DNA from: G963668655 sp963668655
GTDB lineage: Bacteria > Myxococcota_A > SURF-8
Reading direction: 5' to 3'
Assembly (NCBI GenBank): GCA_963668655.2
Contig: CAXXPQ010000005.1
Location: 223,302-287,301 of the forward strand
DNA length: 64,000 nt
The stretch's first letter is position 1. Each line of letters starts with the position of its first letter. Positions 26,778-37,100 of this stretch are shown piece by piece. Position numbers and translations under genes: made by a program. Under the pieces are notes generated by a model. It ran no database searches. It was given only the letters and a program-made list of their open reading frames with translations, and was not told where the DNA came from.

Positions 26778-27737
26778 ATGACGGAAATGAAAATCCGAAT
26801 TCCCGGACGGAATGACATCGTAGACGCGGCAAAGCGCATCGCCCCATATGCCAAGAAAACCCCCGTACGGACCTGCCGGACGTTGAATGAAATCTGCGAA
26901 ATGGAACTGTATTTCAAGTGCGAAAATCAGCAGCGCGTGGGAGCTTTTAAATTTCGTGGAGCGTCGAACGCCGTTTTCTCTCTAACCGACGAAGAGGCCG
27001 CCAGGGGAGTGGCCACGCATTCCTCCGGCAATCACGCCCAGGCCTTGGCGCTGGCGGCGAAAATCCGAGGCATTCCGGCCTATATCGTCATGCCGGAAAA
27101 CGCGCCGAACGTCAAGGTGGACGCCGTGAAAGGCTATGGAGCCTCAATCACGTTTTGCGCGCCGACGCTTTCGGCGCGGGAATCCACGCTGGTGGAAGTC
27201 GTCCGCGAAACCAGTGCAACCTTCATCCATCCTTACGACAACCCCCGGATCATCGCCGGACAGGCCACGGCCGCCCTGGAACTGCTTCGTGAGGTTCCGA
27301 ATCTGGATGTCCTCATGACGCCTGTGGGAGGCGGCGGGCTGCTTTCCGGCACGGCGTTGGCCGCGCGCCACTTCAAGCCGGAACTCCGGGTCATCGCGGG
27401 AGAACCGGCCAACGCCGACGACGCTCGGCGCTCACTGAAAAGCGGCAAACTCGTTTTTTCCAACAACCCGCGGACCATCGCCGACGGGTTGCGCACGTCG
27501 CTATCCGATCGAACGTTTCATATCCTTCGGAACAACGTGGAAGATATTCTGACGGCAAGCGAAAACGCCATCGCCCGAGCCATGCGACTGCTATGGGAAC
27601 GGGCCAAGATTCTCGTCGAGCCGTCCGCCGCCGTGCCTCTGGGGGCGTTACTTGAAAACGGCGAGAATTACAGAAAATTGCGCATCGGCATGATTCTTTC
27701 CGGTGGAAACGTGGATCTCGATCGCCTGCCCTGGTAA
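26778..27737 (+). CDS. Threonine/serine ammonia-lyase (dehydratase), PLP-dependent
   Basis: A 319-aa fold-type II PLP enzyme. The lysine that binds PLP is in GAFKFRGA, SSGNHAQALA is the substrate loop, and PVGGGGLLSG is the phosphate-binding Gly loop; the sequence ends GGNVDLDRL. There is no C-terminal ACT domain, so it is a short catabolic or serine-racemase-like form without isoleucine feedback. It probably deaminates L-threonine or L-serine to 2-oxoacids. The start is ATG 26778, six bases after GAAGGAG; an upstream in-frame ATG at 26739 has no binding site. Single gene closed by a strong terminator. Confidence 0.9.
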   Translation: MTEMKIRIPGRNDIVDAAKRIAPYAKKTPVRTCRTLNEICEMELYFKCENQQRVGAFKFRGASNAVFSLTDEEAARGVATHSSGNHAQALALAAKIRGIPAYIVMPENAPNVKVDAVKGYGASITFCAPTLSARESTLVEVVRETSATFIHPYDNPRIIAGQATAALELLREVPNLDVLMTPVGGGGLLSGTALAARHFKPELRVIAGEPANADDARRSLKSGKLVFSNNPRTIADGLRTSLSDRTFHILRNNVEDILTASENAIARAMRLLWERAKILVEPSAAVPLGALLENGENYRKLRIGMILSGGNVDLDRLPW

Positions 27738-27769
27738 GGCCACGTTCCCAGCGTTCGTGGGATAAACGT

Positions 27770-27801
27770 AAAAACCCCCGTCTCCGAAAAGACGGGGGTT
27801 T
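27770..27801. terminator. Bidirectional rho-independent terminator
   Basis: A 12-bp stem (27772-27783 with 27790-27801) contains a run of five C pairing with five G. It is flanked by A residues before and T residues after, so it works for the dehydratase gene from the left and for the pyrophosphatase gene from the right. Confidence 0.9.
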
Positions 27802-27824
27802 CGTTTCTTCAGGCGAAAATCGGA

Positions 27825-30002
27825 TTAGCCGCCGAAGTGCATGTTGTAGAGGATCGGGGCGATAACCATGGCCACGACGCTCATGAGCTTGATGAGGATG
27901 TTCAGGGACGGGCCGGAGGTGTCCTTGAAGGGATCGCCAACGGTGTCGCCCGTGACGGCCGCTTTGTGGGCTTCGGAGCCCTTGCCGCCGTGGTGGCCTT
28001 CTTCGATGTACTTTTTCGCATTGTCCCACGCACCGCCGGCGTTGGACTGGAAGATGGCCATGCAAACGCCGGAAACGGTGACACCGGCCAGCAGACCGCC
28101 CAGCGCCATGGGCGAGAATACGCCGACGACCACGGGAACGACGACTGCCATCGTGCCGGGAACGACCATCTTCTTGATGGCGGCGGCGGTGGAGATGTCC
28201 ACACACTTGGCATGCTGGGCCTTGCCGATACTGGCATCCAGAATTTTATGTTCCTCTTCACTGGGTTCGCGTTTTTCCGTTTCCAGAACCTTCATGACCT
28301 TCAGCGCGGCGGCCAGTTCGGGAATGTTCTTAAACTGACGGCGAACTTCCTCGATCATGGCCTGGGCCGCTTCACCGACGGCCGTCATGGCCATACTGGA
28401 GAAGAGGAACGGCAGCATGGCGCCCAGGAAGAGACCGGCCATGGTGTAAGGATTCGTCACGTCGATGACGGTGATGGAGCCCTTCATCTTGGAGATGTAG
28501 GCGGCGAAGAGCGCCAGAGCCGTCAGGGCGGCGGAACCGATGGCGAAGCCTTTTCCGATGGCGGCGGTGGTGTTTCCAACCGCGTCCAGTTTATCCGTGC
28601 GGTTGCGGACTTCCTTGCCCAGTTCGCACATTTCGGCGATACCGCCGGCGTTATCGGAAACGGGACCGTAAGCGTCAACCGCCAGCTGAATGCCGGTGGT
28701 GGACAGCATGCCCAGGGCGGAAATGGCGATGCCGTAGAGGCCCGCGAAGTAATAGGCCACGACGACGGCGATGGCGATCAGAATGACGGGAATCGTGGTG
28801 GATTTCATACCGACGGCAAGACCCGCGATGATGTTGGTGGCCGGACCCGTCTCGGAAGCCTGACCGATGCCCTTGACTGGTCCGCGGTCGGGAGCGCAGT
28901 AGTATTCCGTGGCGATGCCGATGAAGGTGCCCGCGATCAGACCGGAGATCAAGGCCAGCCAGATGCCCCAGCCGTAGAAGACCTTGCCGCCGGCGGCCAT
29001 GGTGTAGCTCATGCCGCCCAGCATGGCGTTAATCACGAAGTACGTCGCGATGATGACCAGGATGGCCGCGCCGAAGGTGCCCATGTTGAGCGCCGTCTGC
29101 GGGTTGCCGCCTTCCTTCGTTTTCACGAAGAAGGTGCCGACGATGGAAAGAATGATGCCTACGCATGCGATGACCAGAGGCAGCAGAACCAGGATGTTGC
29201 GGAGATCGGAGACGTTCTCGCCCGCGCCGCCCACGACGACCGCGCCCAGGACCATGGCGCCGATGATGGAACCGACGTAGGACTCGAACAGATCCGCGCC
29301 CATACCGGCCACGTCACCCACGTTGTCGCCCACGTTGTCCGCGATGGTGGCGGGGTTGCGGGGATCGTCTTCCGGGATACCGGCTTCGACTTTACCCACC
29401 AAGTCCGCGCCGACGTCGGCGGCCTTCGTGTAGATTCCGCCACCCACGCGAGCGAAGAGCGCGATGGAGGAGGCGCCCAGCGAGAAGCCGGACACGATGT
29501 TGATGACGCGCAGCAGGCTGTCGGCCTCTGGATTTAGCAATTTAAAGGCGATATAAAGTCCAGATAGGCCAACGACACCCAGGCCGACGACGCTCATGCC
29601 CATCACCGTACCGCCGGAGAAGGCCACTTTCAGGCCGTCATTCAGGCTGACGCGTGCTTTGTTGGCGGTACGCACGTTGGCGTTGGTGGCGACCTTCATG
29701 CCGAAGTATCCGGCCAAGGCGGAGCAGAACGCGCCGACCACGAAGGAAACGGCGATCATCGGGCTGGAGTCCTCGAGACCCGCGTTGGAAACGGCAAGCA
29801 GAATGGCGACGACGACGACGAAAATCGAAAGAACCTTGTATTCACGTCCAAGAAAGGCCATGGCGCCTTCCTGAATGTACCCGGCGATTTCTTTCATCCG
29901 ATCGGTGCCCATGTCCTGCTTCTTGACCCACATCGCCTTCCATAAGGCGAATAGGAGTGCAACGACTCCCACAACCGGTGCTGCATACAGAAGTTTTTCC
30001 AT
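27825..30002 (-). CDS. hppA: Membrane-bound K+-dependent ion-pumping pyrophosphatase
   Basis: A 725-aa membrane protein with about 16 helices that couples PPi hydrolysis to H+ and/or Na+ export. The catalytic acidic motif is in VGADLVGKVEAGIPEDDPRN and in TIADNVGDNVGDVAGMGADL, with mirror motifs in DAYGPVSDNAGGIAEM and TGDTVGDPFKDTSGPS. The sequence GNTTAAIGKGFAIGSAALTA has Ala where K+-independent enzymes have Lys, so the enzyme should require K+. Whether it moves H+, Na+ or both cannot be told by eye. The start is ATG 30002 behind AGGAGGAG. Frequent in anaerobes and syntrophs as an energy saver. Confidence 0.96.
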   Translation of the reverse strand: MEKLLYAAPVVGVVALLFALWKAMWVKKQDMGTDRMKEIAGYIQEGAMAFLGREYKVLSIFVVVVAILLAVSNAGLEDSSPMIAVSFVVGAFCSALAGYFGMKVATNANVRTANKARVSLNDGLKVAFSGGTVMGMSVVGLGVVGLSGLYIAFKLLNPEADSLLRVINIVSGFSLGASSIALFARVGGGIYTKAADVGADLVGKVEAGIPEDDPRNPATIADNVGDNVGDVAGMGADLFESYVGSIIGAMVLGAVVVGGAGENVSDLRNILVLLPLVIACVGIILSIVGTFFVKTKEGGNPQTALNMGTFGAAILVIIATYFVINAMLGGMSYTMAAGGKVFYGWGIWLALISGLIAGTFIGIATEYYCAPDRGPVKGIGQASETGPATNIIAGLAVGMKSTTIPVILIAIAVVVAYYFAGLYGIAISALGMLSTTGIQLAVDAYGPVSDNAGGIAEMCELGKEVRNRTDKLDAVGNTTAAIGKGFAIGSAALTALALFAAYISKMKGSITVIDVTNPYTMAGLFLGAMLPFLFSSMAMTAVGEAAQAMIEEVRRQFKNIPELAAALKVMKVLETEKREPSEEEHKILDASIGKAQHAKCVDISTAAAIKKMVVPGTMAVVVPVVVGVFSPMALGGLLAGVTVSGVCMAIFQSNAGGAWDNAKKYIEEGHHGGKGSEAHKAAVTGDTVGDPFKDTSGPSLNILIKLMSVVAMVIAPILYNMHFGG

Positions 30003-30040
30003 GCTAACTCTCCTCCTTCGTAAATGTGACCCTTCAGTAC

Positions 30041-30637
30041 CTATCCATCTTCACTTGCAGATAACTCTACCCATAACTTTCCGTTAAAAGCATTCGCGGC
30101 GCTTGCCGCTCCGTTTTTCAATGTGTGCAACACAGCCTTTGCCCCGGCTTCCACCCAATCATCCACCAGGGGTTTTTCTTTCGCGTAAAACTCCCGAAGT
30201 ACGTAATCGGCCGGAGATTCGTCGAAAGCCGGTTTGCCGATTCCCATACGAATCCTCGGATAGGAGTTCGTCGATAAGCTCCGGGAGATGGATCGGATTC
30301 CCTTGTGGCCGCCGTCCGATCCACCCGTTCGTATTTTCATTCGGCCAAAATCGAGATCGAGATCGTCATGTACAACCAGGATGTCTTCCGATTCGATCTT
30401 GAAATAAGCCGATGCGCCTGCGACGGAATCGCCGCTTTTGTTCATGTACGTCAAAGGCTTTAAAAGAAGCAGCTTCTCGCCGTTCCACACGATCCCGGCC
30501 GTGTCGGAAAGAAATTTGGACTTTCCGAACCGACCGCCGAGTTTTTCCACCAGCCGGTCGAGAATCATGAAGCCGAGGTTGTGGCGCGTATGCCGATACT
30601 CCCCGCCGGGATTTCCCAATCCGACAACCAGTTTCAA
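30041..30637 (-). CDS. pth: Peptidyl-tRNA hydrolase
   Basis: A 198-aa enzyme that releases peptides from drop-off peptidyl-tRNA. It begins LKLVVGLGNPGGEY, the family N-terminus, with the catalytic His in RHNLGF, Asn in YMNKSG, Asp in VVHDDLDLDFG and the GGHKGIRSI motif. The start is taken as TTG at 30637, eight bases after GGAGG (30646-30650); a GTG at 30652 would add five residues and overlap that site. It is the last gene of the ispE-spoVG-tRNA-prs-rplY-pth cluster. Confidence 0.95.
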   Translation of the reverse strand: MKLVVGLGNPGGEYRHTRHNLGFMILDRLVEKLGGRFGKSKFLSDTAGIVWNGEKLLLLKPLTYMNKSGDSVAGASAYFKIESEDILVVHDDLDLDFGRMKIRTGGSDGGHKGIRSISRSLSTNSYPRIRMGIGKPAFDESPADYVLREFYAKEKPLVDDWVEAGAKAVLHTLKNGAASAANAFNGKLWVELSASEDG

Positions 30638-30681
30638 ATAACGGACCTCCACAAAGAGGCTCGAACCTCAAACGTGAAGGC

Positions 30682-31326
30682 TTATTCGGCTTTTTCTTCG
30701 GAAGCGGCCGCGCCTTCGGCGGTTTCCTCGCCTTCCTCGCCCTCTTCGTCTTCTCCAGTACCGGCGGCGGCACGCGTACTCCGGACAAAGACCAGCGGCG
30801 TGTTGTCCCGAAGAAGGTACGTAACGCCGTCCTTTTTCTCAAGATCTCCCACCGTGAATTTGTCGTCCACGTTCATGTCCGTAATATCGATCTTGATGTT
30901 CTCCGGCAAATCCTTGGGAGCGCAATTGACCTTCAGCGTACGCCGGGTCTGGTCGAGGACGCCGCCGAGTTTGACGCCGATGCTTTTTCCGACCGTGACG
31001 ATGGGAATTTCGAAATTCATGGAACGATCCGCATCCACGGTAACGAAATCCACGTGGGTCAGCCGTAAGGAAACGGGTTCCTTCTGGTATTCACGCAAGA
31101 CGGCTTGCATCGTTTTGCCGTCCACCTCAAGTTCGAAGATCGTATTGCGTCGGTAGGGATTCTCTTCCATCGTCTTCCGCAACACGTCCGGATCGACGCT
31201 GATCGAGATCGGTTCGATGTCCCGGCCGTAAATCGTCGCGGGGATGCGTCCCTCGCGGCGGAGCCTTCCGGCGGGGCCTTTTCCCAACTCGGTACGTTTC
31301 TGGATATTCAGACTGGTCGTTTGCAT
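30682..31326 (-). CDS. rplY: 50S ribosomal protein L25 (CTC family)
   Basis: A 214-aa protein binding 5S rRNA. The N-terminal L25 domain (residues 1-90) has RTELGKGPAGRLRREGRIPA and LTHVDFVTVD, and the C-terminal CTC beta domain (PKDLPENIKIDITDMNV) follows. A Glu/Ala-rich acidic tail of about 25 residues ends the chain, a normal feature of this long form. GAGAGG is six bases before the ATG. It sits between prs and pth, the order seen in many Proteobacteria. Confidence 0.95.
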   Translation of the reverse strand: MQTTSLNIQKRTELGKGPAGRLRREGRIPATIYGRDIEPISISVDPDVLRKTMEENPYRRNTIFELEVDGKTMQAVLREYQKEPVSLRLTHVDFVTVDADRSMNFEIPIVTVGKSIGVKLGGVLDQTRRTLKVNCAPKDLPENIKIDITDMNVDDKFTVGDLEKKDGVTYLLRDNTPLVFVRSTRAAAGTGEDEEGEEGEETAEGAAASEEKAE

Positions 31327-31366
31327 TTCGGGCCTCTCTTATCGGTTCTGTGGTCTCATTGTTGTG

Positions 31367-32347
31367 TCAGGTAAAAAGTTCGCTGATGGATTCGTTCGTA
31401 ACCAGACGACGAATGACTTCCGCCAGCAACTCGGCAACGGACACGACGACAATTTTCTTCGATTCCCGAGCGTTTTCACGCAAGGGAATCGTATCGGTGA
31501 CGATCAGGTGTTCGATAGGGCTTTTTTCGATGCGCTCCACCGCGTTTTTGGAGAGCAACGGATGCGTGCAACACGCCCACACGCGCCTGGCTCCCAGTTC
31601 TTTAATGGCTTCCGCCCCTTTTGTCAAGGTGCCGGCCGTATCGACCATGTCGTCGAGCATCACGGCATCCTTGCCCTTGACTTTGCCGATGACGTTCATG
31701 ACGTTCGCCACGTTGGCCTCCGGGCGGCGTTTATCCACGATAGCCATGGAAGCATCGAGTTTCTTTGAAAAGGCCCGGGCGCGTTCGGCGCCGCCCACAT
31801 CCGGCGACACCATGACGATGTTCGAACGCTGCGTATTCGGGTCGTAGCTCTCCTTCCAGAGCGTCTCCTTCAGATAGCTGACCAGGACGTTCGATCCGAA
31901 AATGTTGTCCACCGCGATGTTGAAGAAGCCCTGGATCTGATTGGCGTGAAGATCGATGGATACCATGCGGCGAACACCGGCGACCTGAATCAGATCCGCC
32001 ACCAGTTTGGCGGAAATCGGCGTGCGCGGGGCGGCTTTCCGATCCTGGCGGGCGTAGCCGTAATAGGGAATGACGGCGGTGATAGAGGCCGCCGAGGCCC
32101 TTTTCACGGCATCGATCATAATCAGCAGTTCCATAAGCCGGTCGTTGACCGGCGGACACGTCGGCTGAATGATGAAAACATCACGGTTGCGAATATTGTC
32201 TAGGATCTTTACCGTGACCTCGCCGTCCGCGAACCGGCCGACATGCGCCTGCCCAAGCGGCAGGTTGATATACTTGCAGATGTTTTCCGCAAGCTGTCGG
32301 TTTCCGTTTCCGGTAAAGACTCTTATGTTTTCAAATGATTTGTACAT
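31367..32347 (-). CDS. prs: Ribose-phosphate pyrophosphokinase
   Basis: A 326-aa enzyme making PRPP from ribose-5-phosphate and ATP, the precursor for nucleotides, histidine and tryptophan. Seen in the sequence: N-terminal FTGNGNRQLAENI, the flexible-loop segment GYARQDRKAAPRTPISAK, the metal site IDLHANQIQGFF and the PRPP-binding loop MLDDMVDTAGTL. Length and motifs match class I PRPP synthetases. Follows the tRNA-Gln gene by about 90 bp on the same strand. Confidence 0.97.
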   Translation of the reverse strand: MYKSFENIRVFTGNGNRQLAENICKYINLPLGQAHVGRFADGEVTVKILDNIRNRDVFIIQPTCPPVNDRLMELLIMIDAVKRASAASITAVIPYYGYARQDRKAAPRTPISAKLVADLIQVAGVRRMVSIDLHANQIQGFFNIAVDNIFGSNVLVSYLKETLWKESYDPNTQRSNIVMVSPDVGGAERARAFSKKLDASMAIVDKRRPEANVANVMNVIGKVKGKDAVMLDDMVDTAGTLTKGAEAIKELGARRVWACCTHPLLSKNAVERIEKSPIEHLIVTDTIPLRENARESKKIVVVSVAELLAEVIRRLVTNESISELFT

Positions 32348-32439
32348 GTCCTCGATTCACAGAACTCGGTTTCAGTTTGTTGAACGCTTGTCCGGAGATT
32401 CATTCTTCTATCGGGTGAATTTCGGCGAAGACAAAAAGA

Positions 32440-32514
32440 TGGCTGGGGTGGCAGGATTCGAACCTGCGAATGCTGGAACCAAAATCCAGTGTCTTACCAC
32501 TTGACGACACCCCA
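32440..32514 (-). tRNA. tRNA-Gln (anticodon TTG)
   Basis: A full cloverleaf on the minus strand, 75 nt with an encoded CCA. The acceptor arm TGGGGTG pairs with CACCCCA; the discriminator is G. The anticodon arm CTGGA/TCCAG encloses loop TTTTGGT, with TTG at positions 34-36. The T arm GCAGG-TTCGAAT-CCTGC is perfect. It lies between spoVG and prs, where tRNA-Gln is also found in many Deltaproteobacteria, and is probably cut from their shared transcript. Confidence 0.97.
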
Positions 32515-32534
32515 GTAATTCCGGGGCGACACCC

Positions 32535-32897
32535 TTACCCCTCGTTCGATCCACTCTCTTCTTTAGACGCCTGGGCCTCCTTCCGGTCACTCCCTTCCGT
32601 TGCGCTCAGTCCCCTGGCGACACCTTCCGCGGCATGGGTCTGGTCGCTGGTTTCCTTCCGGTACGCATCGAGGATGACGGATTCCATCGTATCCCGGCAT
32701 TCGCTGTTCAGGGGGTGTGCGATGTCTCTGAACGTGCCGTCCTTCCTTTTTTTGCTGGGCATGGCGACGAACAGCCCGTTATTGCCATGAATGACCTTAA
32801 GATCCCGTACGATGAAACAGTGGTCCATTGTGATCGTGACGTATGCTTTCAGGCGTTCCTCATAAACCGGGAAGACTTTTACTTCTGTAATTTCCAT
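32535..32897 (-). CDS. spoVG: SpoVG family RNA/DNA-binding regulator
   Basis: A 120-aa protein. Residues 1-85 match SpoVG closely: MEITEVKVFPVYEERLKAYV, then HCFIVRDLKVIHGNNGLFVAMPSKK and FRDIAHPLNSECR. SpoVG is a small post-transcriptional/DNA-binding regulator first named for septation in Bacillus; here no sporulation role is implied. The last 35 residues are a Ser/Glu/Ala/Lys-rich tail that is not part of the core fold and is probably disordered. GGAGAGG is five bases before the ATG. It is 12 bp downstream of ispE. Confidence 0.95.
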   Translation of the reverse strand: MEITEVKVFPVYEERLKAYVTITMDHCFIVRDLKVIHGNNGLFVAMPSKKRKDGTFRDIAHPLNSECRDTMESVILDAYRKETSDQTHAAEGVARGLSATEGSDRKEAQASKEESGSNEG

Positions 32898-32909
32898 GGA
32901 AACCTCTCC

Positions 32910-33800
32910 TCATCCTCCACAGTGGTATTGGCGAACCACCCACGCGCTCCAGCCTTCCCAACTCTCGCGTACTTCCATCTCCAGGCTTTCGGCGGCTTCA
33001 CGTCGGTCGAACAAAGCGAATAGCGTCGGACCGCTTCCCGTCATCGAAACTCGCACGGTCGATTTCCGCAAAATGCGAACTTTTTCTTTCAATTCCGGGT
33101 ATTCCTCGAAGGCGACATCCATCAAATCATTGAAAAACGGATTCGTGCCCTTCATTCCTTCAAAGAAACGCGATTTTTTCCTACCACCATTGATATGCTT
33201 TGTCAACCTTTGTGCGGCAATTTTGAAGACCCGCTCCGTTCGAAGCCCGATTCCAGGATTCGCCAATAATATCCAAAAGGCGGGAAGACGGACCGGGGAA
33301 CCCAGATGTTCGCCTCTTCCCTCGACCCAACACGCACGCCCGGCGAAACAAAACGGCACATCCGAACCGATGGCGACGGATTCCCTGCAAAGGATTTCAT
33401 CGCTTACGGGAGAGTCAAAGGTCCGTTGAAGCAGACGAAGCGTCGCCGCCGCGTCCGTGCTTCCACCTCCGAGACCGGCCGCGACGGGAATCTTTTTGTC
33501 GATGTGAATCGCAAAATTCATTCGATTTTCAGGGATCCTTGCGAAATCTGCGTACCATTTAGCGGTCCGAACGACCAGATTCGCCTTATTTTCCAAATCC
33601 CGATATCCGGGACAAATCACTCGGATTCCTCGTTGATCGTTTTGCAGCAGTCCGACCGTATCGAACAGGTCAACGGGAACCATCAGGGATTCGAGGTTAT
33701 GAAACCCATCGGGACGTTTGTCAAGTATTCTCAAACAGAAATTGAGCTTTGCCGGCGCCTTTTCCCATAAGCCGCTGATATACCGTTTCTTTTCAGGCAA
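32910..33800 (-). CDS. ispE: 4-diphosphocytidyl-2-C-methyl-D-erythritol kinase
   Basis: A 296-aa GHMP kinase of the MEP isoprenoid pathway. KAPAKLNFCLRILDKRPDGFH is the substrate-binding N-terminus, PVAAGLGGGSTDAAATL is the ATP-binding Gly-rich loop, and SMTGSGPTLFALF is the C-terminal GHMP motif. The start is a TTG at 33800 with GAGGAA close before it; no better ATG or GTG precedes the conserved part. It is the first gene of the ispE-spoVG-tRNA-prs-rplY-pth cluster. Confidence 0.95.
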   Translation of the reverse strand: MPEKKRYISGLWEKAPAKLNFCLRILDKRPDGFHNLESLMVPVDLFDTVGLLQNDQRGIRVICPGYRDLENKANLVVRTAKWYADFARIPENRMNFAIHIDKKIPVAAGLGGGSTDAAATLRLLQRTFDSPVSDEILCRESVAIGSDVPFCFAGRACWVEGRGEHLGSPVRLPAFWILLANPGIGLRTERVFKIAAQRLTKHINGGRKKSRFFEGMKGTNPFFNDLMDVAFEEYPELKEKVRILRKSTVRVSMTGSGPTLFALFDRREAAESLEMEVRESWEGWSAWVVRQYHCGG

Positions 33801-34106
33801 TATTCCTCTGGCTTCGTTCCATCGGCATTACCCTCGCGCACCCAACAATCTTTAAATATCACTTTTTCAAGATCGATTCTAATGAATTCTGGCAATCGGG
33901 ACGGCGACGGATAATTATAACCATTTGGAATACGCCGACTTGCGAGAAGCCCGAATCCCACGGCCGAATCGCGGGAAGTTCCCGCCGACCGGTGAAAAAG
34001 GTTGCGGAAGGCCAAGGTCTTCCGATAAGATGAAAACAAGACTCATCACGGCAAACCAAAGCTGAACGGCTCGGTTAAAGGCCAACATATAGCTGGGGAA
34101 TTCGGA
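33801..34106. promoter_or_regulatory. Divergent intergenic region between ispE and the GH172-like gene
   Basis: About 306 bp without a convincing gene. On the minus strand a perfect TATAAT (33919-33914) precedes ispE by about 110 nt, but its -35 region is poor. A second AT-rich patch at 33850-33885 could carry another promoter. A minus-strand frame through here (33731-34039) runs into ispE and lacks a binding site or recognisable product. No RNA gene was seen. Confidence 0.4.
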
Positions 34107-37100
34107 ATGATCTCACGATATCAAGGATTTCAGACGTTTTTCATCTTTCTGGCGGTTTCTCTCGCTTCCTTCGGCTGCGGAGGAGGCGGAAACGACGCGG
34201 ACGGAGATTCGGGCTGCAACTGCGAAACCGGACTGGAATGTATCGAGGGGGATTGCGTCTGCACGGAAGTCGGATGCTGCCTGGACAACTCGGATTGCAC
34301 GATTCCACACATCTGCGACCTGACCACGCACCGATGCACGAATAACGGCCCGGATGGGGATTTCGAACCATCCGATGGCGATCAGACCGACGGCGACCTT
34401 GATTTTCCGGACGGAGACGATGACCGGGAGGAACCGGACGGAGACGGCTGCGAGACGGATTGTCCGGAGGCGGACGGCGATTCTTCCGAAGACGGCGACG
34501 CAGACGGAGATAGGGATGGAGAACCGGACGGCGACTCGCCCACGGATGGGGATTACGATCCCGGGGCCTGTCCCGCCGATCCGATCGAGTGGATGTACAA
34601 GGCCGAATGCCTTCCCATCTTCGCGAATCAAGCGCTGGTGGAGCATGCCTCCAGTCACGACCTGGACGGAGGCAACGACGATCGCACCAATATTTACCTG
34701 TACCTGGACGGCAACGAGCACGTCATCATGCATTCCAAGCGTCCCGGCTGCGTAACCCGCCTGTGGCTTGGAGACGCCCCGCATATCAGCGGCTACCACA
34801 TCAAGTTTTATCTCGACGGTGCGGAGAGCGCCCAGTACGAGTTTTCGCTTTCCGAACTCTTCGGAGGGACGAATTCTCTTTTCCCGGCTCCCCTGGTGGG
34901 AGAATCGGCCGAGAGTTATTACTCCTATGTTCCGATCTGTTACGAATCGGAACTCAAGATCAGTTTGAACACCATCGGAGCGACATCGAAGGGATTCAAC
35001 ATCACCTACGTAACGTTCCCAACGGCGAATGGAATCGAGACGTTTTCCAACGATATCGATCTTTCAACCGTCGTCGATTTCTATGCGAACCATATCGGCG
35101 AAGATCCCAAGCCGGAACCGGACGGAGGTTATTACGAGTACCAGATCACGCAGAACCTGATCGCGGCCGGAAATTCGAAAACCGTTTACACGGAAAGCCG
35201 GGCGCGGGTCATCGCGGGCATGCGTTTCGATGTCTTCCCCCTTACGGAGGACGTATTGAACAACGTCTATATCCAGATGACCTGGGAGGGGCGCTTCACT
35301 CCGGATATTTACGCTCCGCTGGGCATGTTCTTCGGTTCCGGATTCGGCGGCGCGGACTTCTTCAACACGCTGATGTACGGATACGACGAAGATTCCGGCC
35401 AATTCTACATGTGGTATCCCATGCCGTTCTGGAGCGAGGCGGAATTCAAGATCGTCAATGAATCCGAAACGAACATCACGTCCTTCAACGGCACGCTTTA
35501 TCTGATGGAAAACGAATATCCGATGGGGAGCGGCCGCTTCCAGGCGCATTACTCGGAAGAACTCCCCACCACCAGTTCCGTCGATTTTTCCGTCCTGCGA
35601 AAAAACGGCAAGGGGCACGTGGTCGGAATTTCATTGGCCGCCGAAAGCACGTTCTACACCCAGGCGTTCATGGACGGAGACGAGCGCATTTATATCGACG
35701 GCCTGAATTCCCCGAGCATCCACGGCACGGGGACGGATCATTTCTTCAATGGAGACAACAAGTTCCAGACGGGCACGCCTTCCGAGCCCCTTTTCTCGCT
35801 CTGGAAGAACGCGGACAGCATCTACCGCTTCATGGGCCGCAGAAACCTGATGGCTGATCGGATTCCCTTCGATCGCTCCGTCCGTTTCGGCATGGAACAC
35901 TGGGGAAGCAATGAAACCCTGAACGCGAACTACCGTTCCGTCTCCTATCTTTACTACAACTGTCTGGCCGGCCTGTCCGCAACGGACGCCATCGACATCG
36001 GAGACAACTACGACGAAGAGGACCACAGCATGGTTTACGGCCTTCAGACGGCCCATACGTTCGTGTGCGGTTACTATGACGGAGACAATAAAAAGACGAA
36101 CGAGGTCTGTGACGACCGGGGTTGGGGAATCGGGCGGGCGGGAGCCAATCTCGGCTTCATGGAAATGGACCTCGCCATCGATCCGGCCAACAGCGGCGTA
36201 CGCCTGATCCGGCAGACGGATTACTCCGTGGCGAATCAGGACGCCGTGGTTTACGTCGATGGCCAGGCCGTGGGGCACTGGTACACGGCCGGACACAACA
36301 GCGACCATATCTGGCGCGATTCCATCTTCGACATCCCCGCGTCCTTCACGGAAACCAAATCCTCCATCCGAGTCAAGATCGAATACGCCGGAGGCGTGGA
36401 ATGGAACGCGTTCTACCTGTGGGCGTATTCCTTCCTTCCGCCCGACGAAACCGGGCAGGGGCCGGGAGTCGTCGATCAGTCCAGTATCAGCGTCACGACG
36501 GTAGGGCCGGACGCCACGGTCTGCTGGCCGACACCCCAGGGCGTGCCGCCGGAAAACTATCACGTCTATCTCAACCAGGGCGCATCGCTCTTCGATTGCG
36601 ACGGCGCGCATTATCAGGGTACGGTCCAGACCAACTGCATCGAGATCCCCGGTCTGACGCCGCTTACGGAGTATTACGTCAAGGTTCAGGCGGAGGACTG
36701 TACCGGAACCCGAGGGGCCTGCTCGGCTCCGCATCTGTTCGAAACCGGGCTCGAACCCATCGAATTCGAGGCGGAGGACATTTTCAACGCGGAACTTTCC
36801 TGGCCATCCACGGTTGTCGGCCAGGAGATCATCCACGGCGATTTTTCGGGTAACTCGGTCCTTTGTTTCGAGGCGACCAACTCCAATCAGATCGCCATTT
36901 TCTCCGGAAACGTGGATGTCGCCAGCACCTACGCCGTGGACGTGACGTTCATGAAGGGGCCGGACATGGGCATCTCCATGCTCCAGATCGGCGGATCGAC
37001 GTATAGCAGTTACGACGGCTGGGCGAATACCGTGGAAAATTCCGGTCCCCAGCGCATGGGGTCGAATTATCTGACGCAAACGACACACAACTTCTCTTTC

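Noticed and set aside
27837..29537. Plus-strand frame of 566 codons opposite the pyrophosphatase gene
   Set aside because: His/Asp/Gly-rich low-complexity product with no family features, while the other strand is a textbook pyrophosphatase.
33731..34039. Minus-strand frame of about 100 codons upstream of ispE
   Set aside because: It overlaps the ispE start, has no binding site and no similarity I can recognise. The stretch is AT-rich and better explained as a promoter region.
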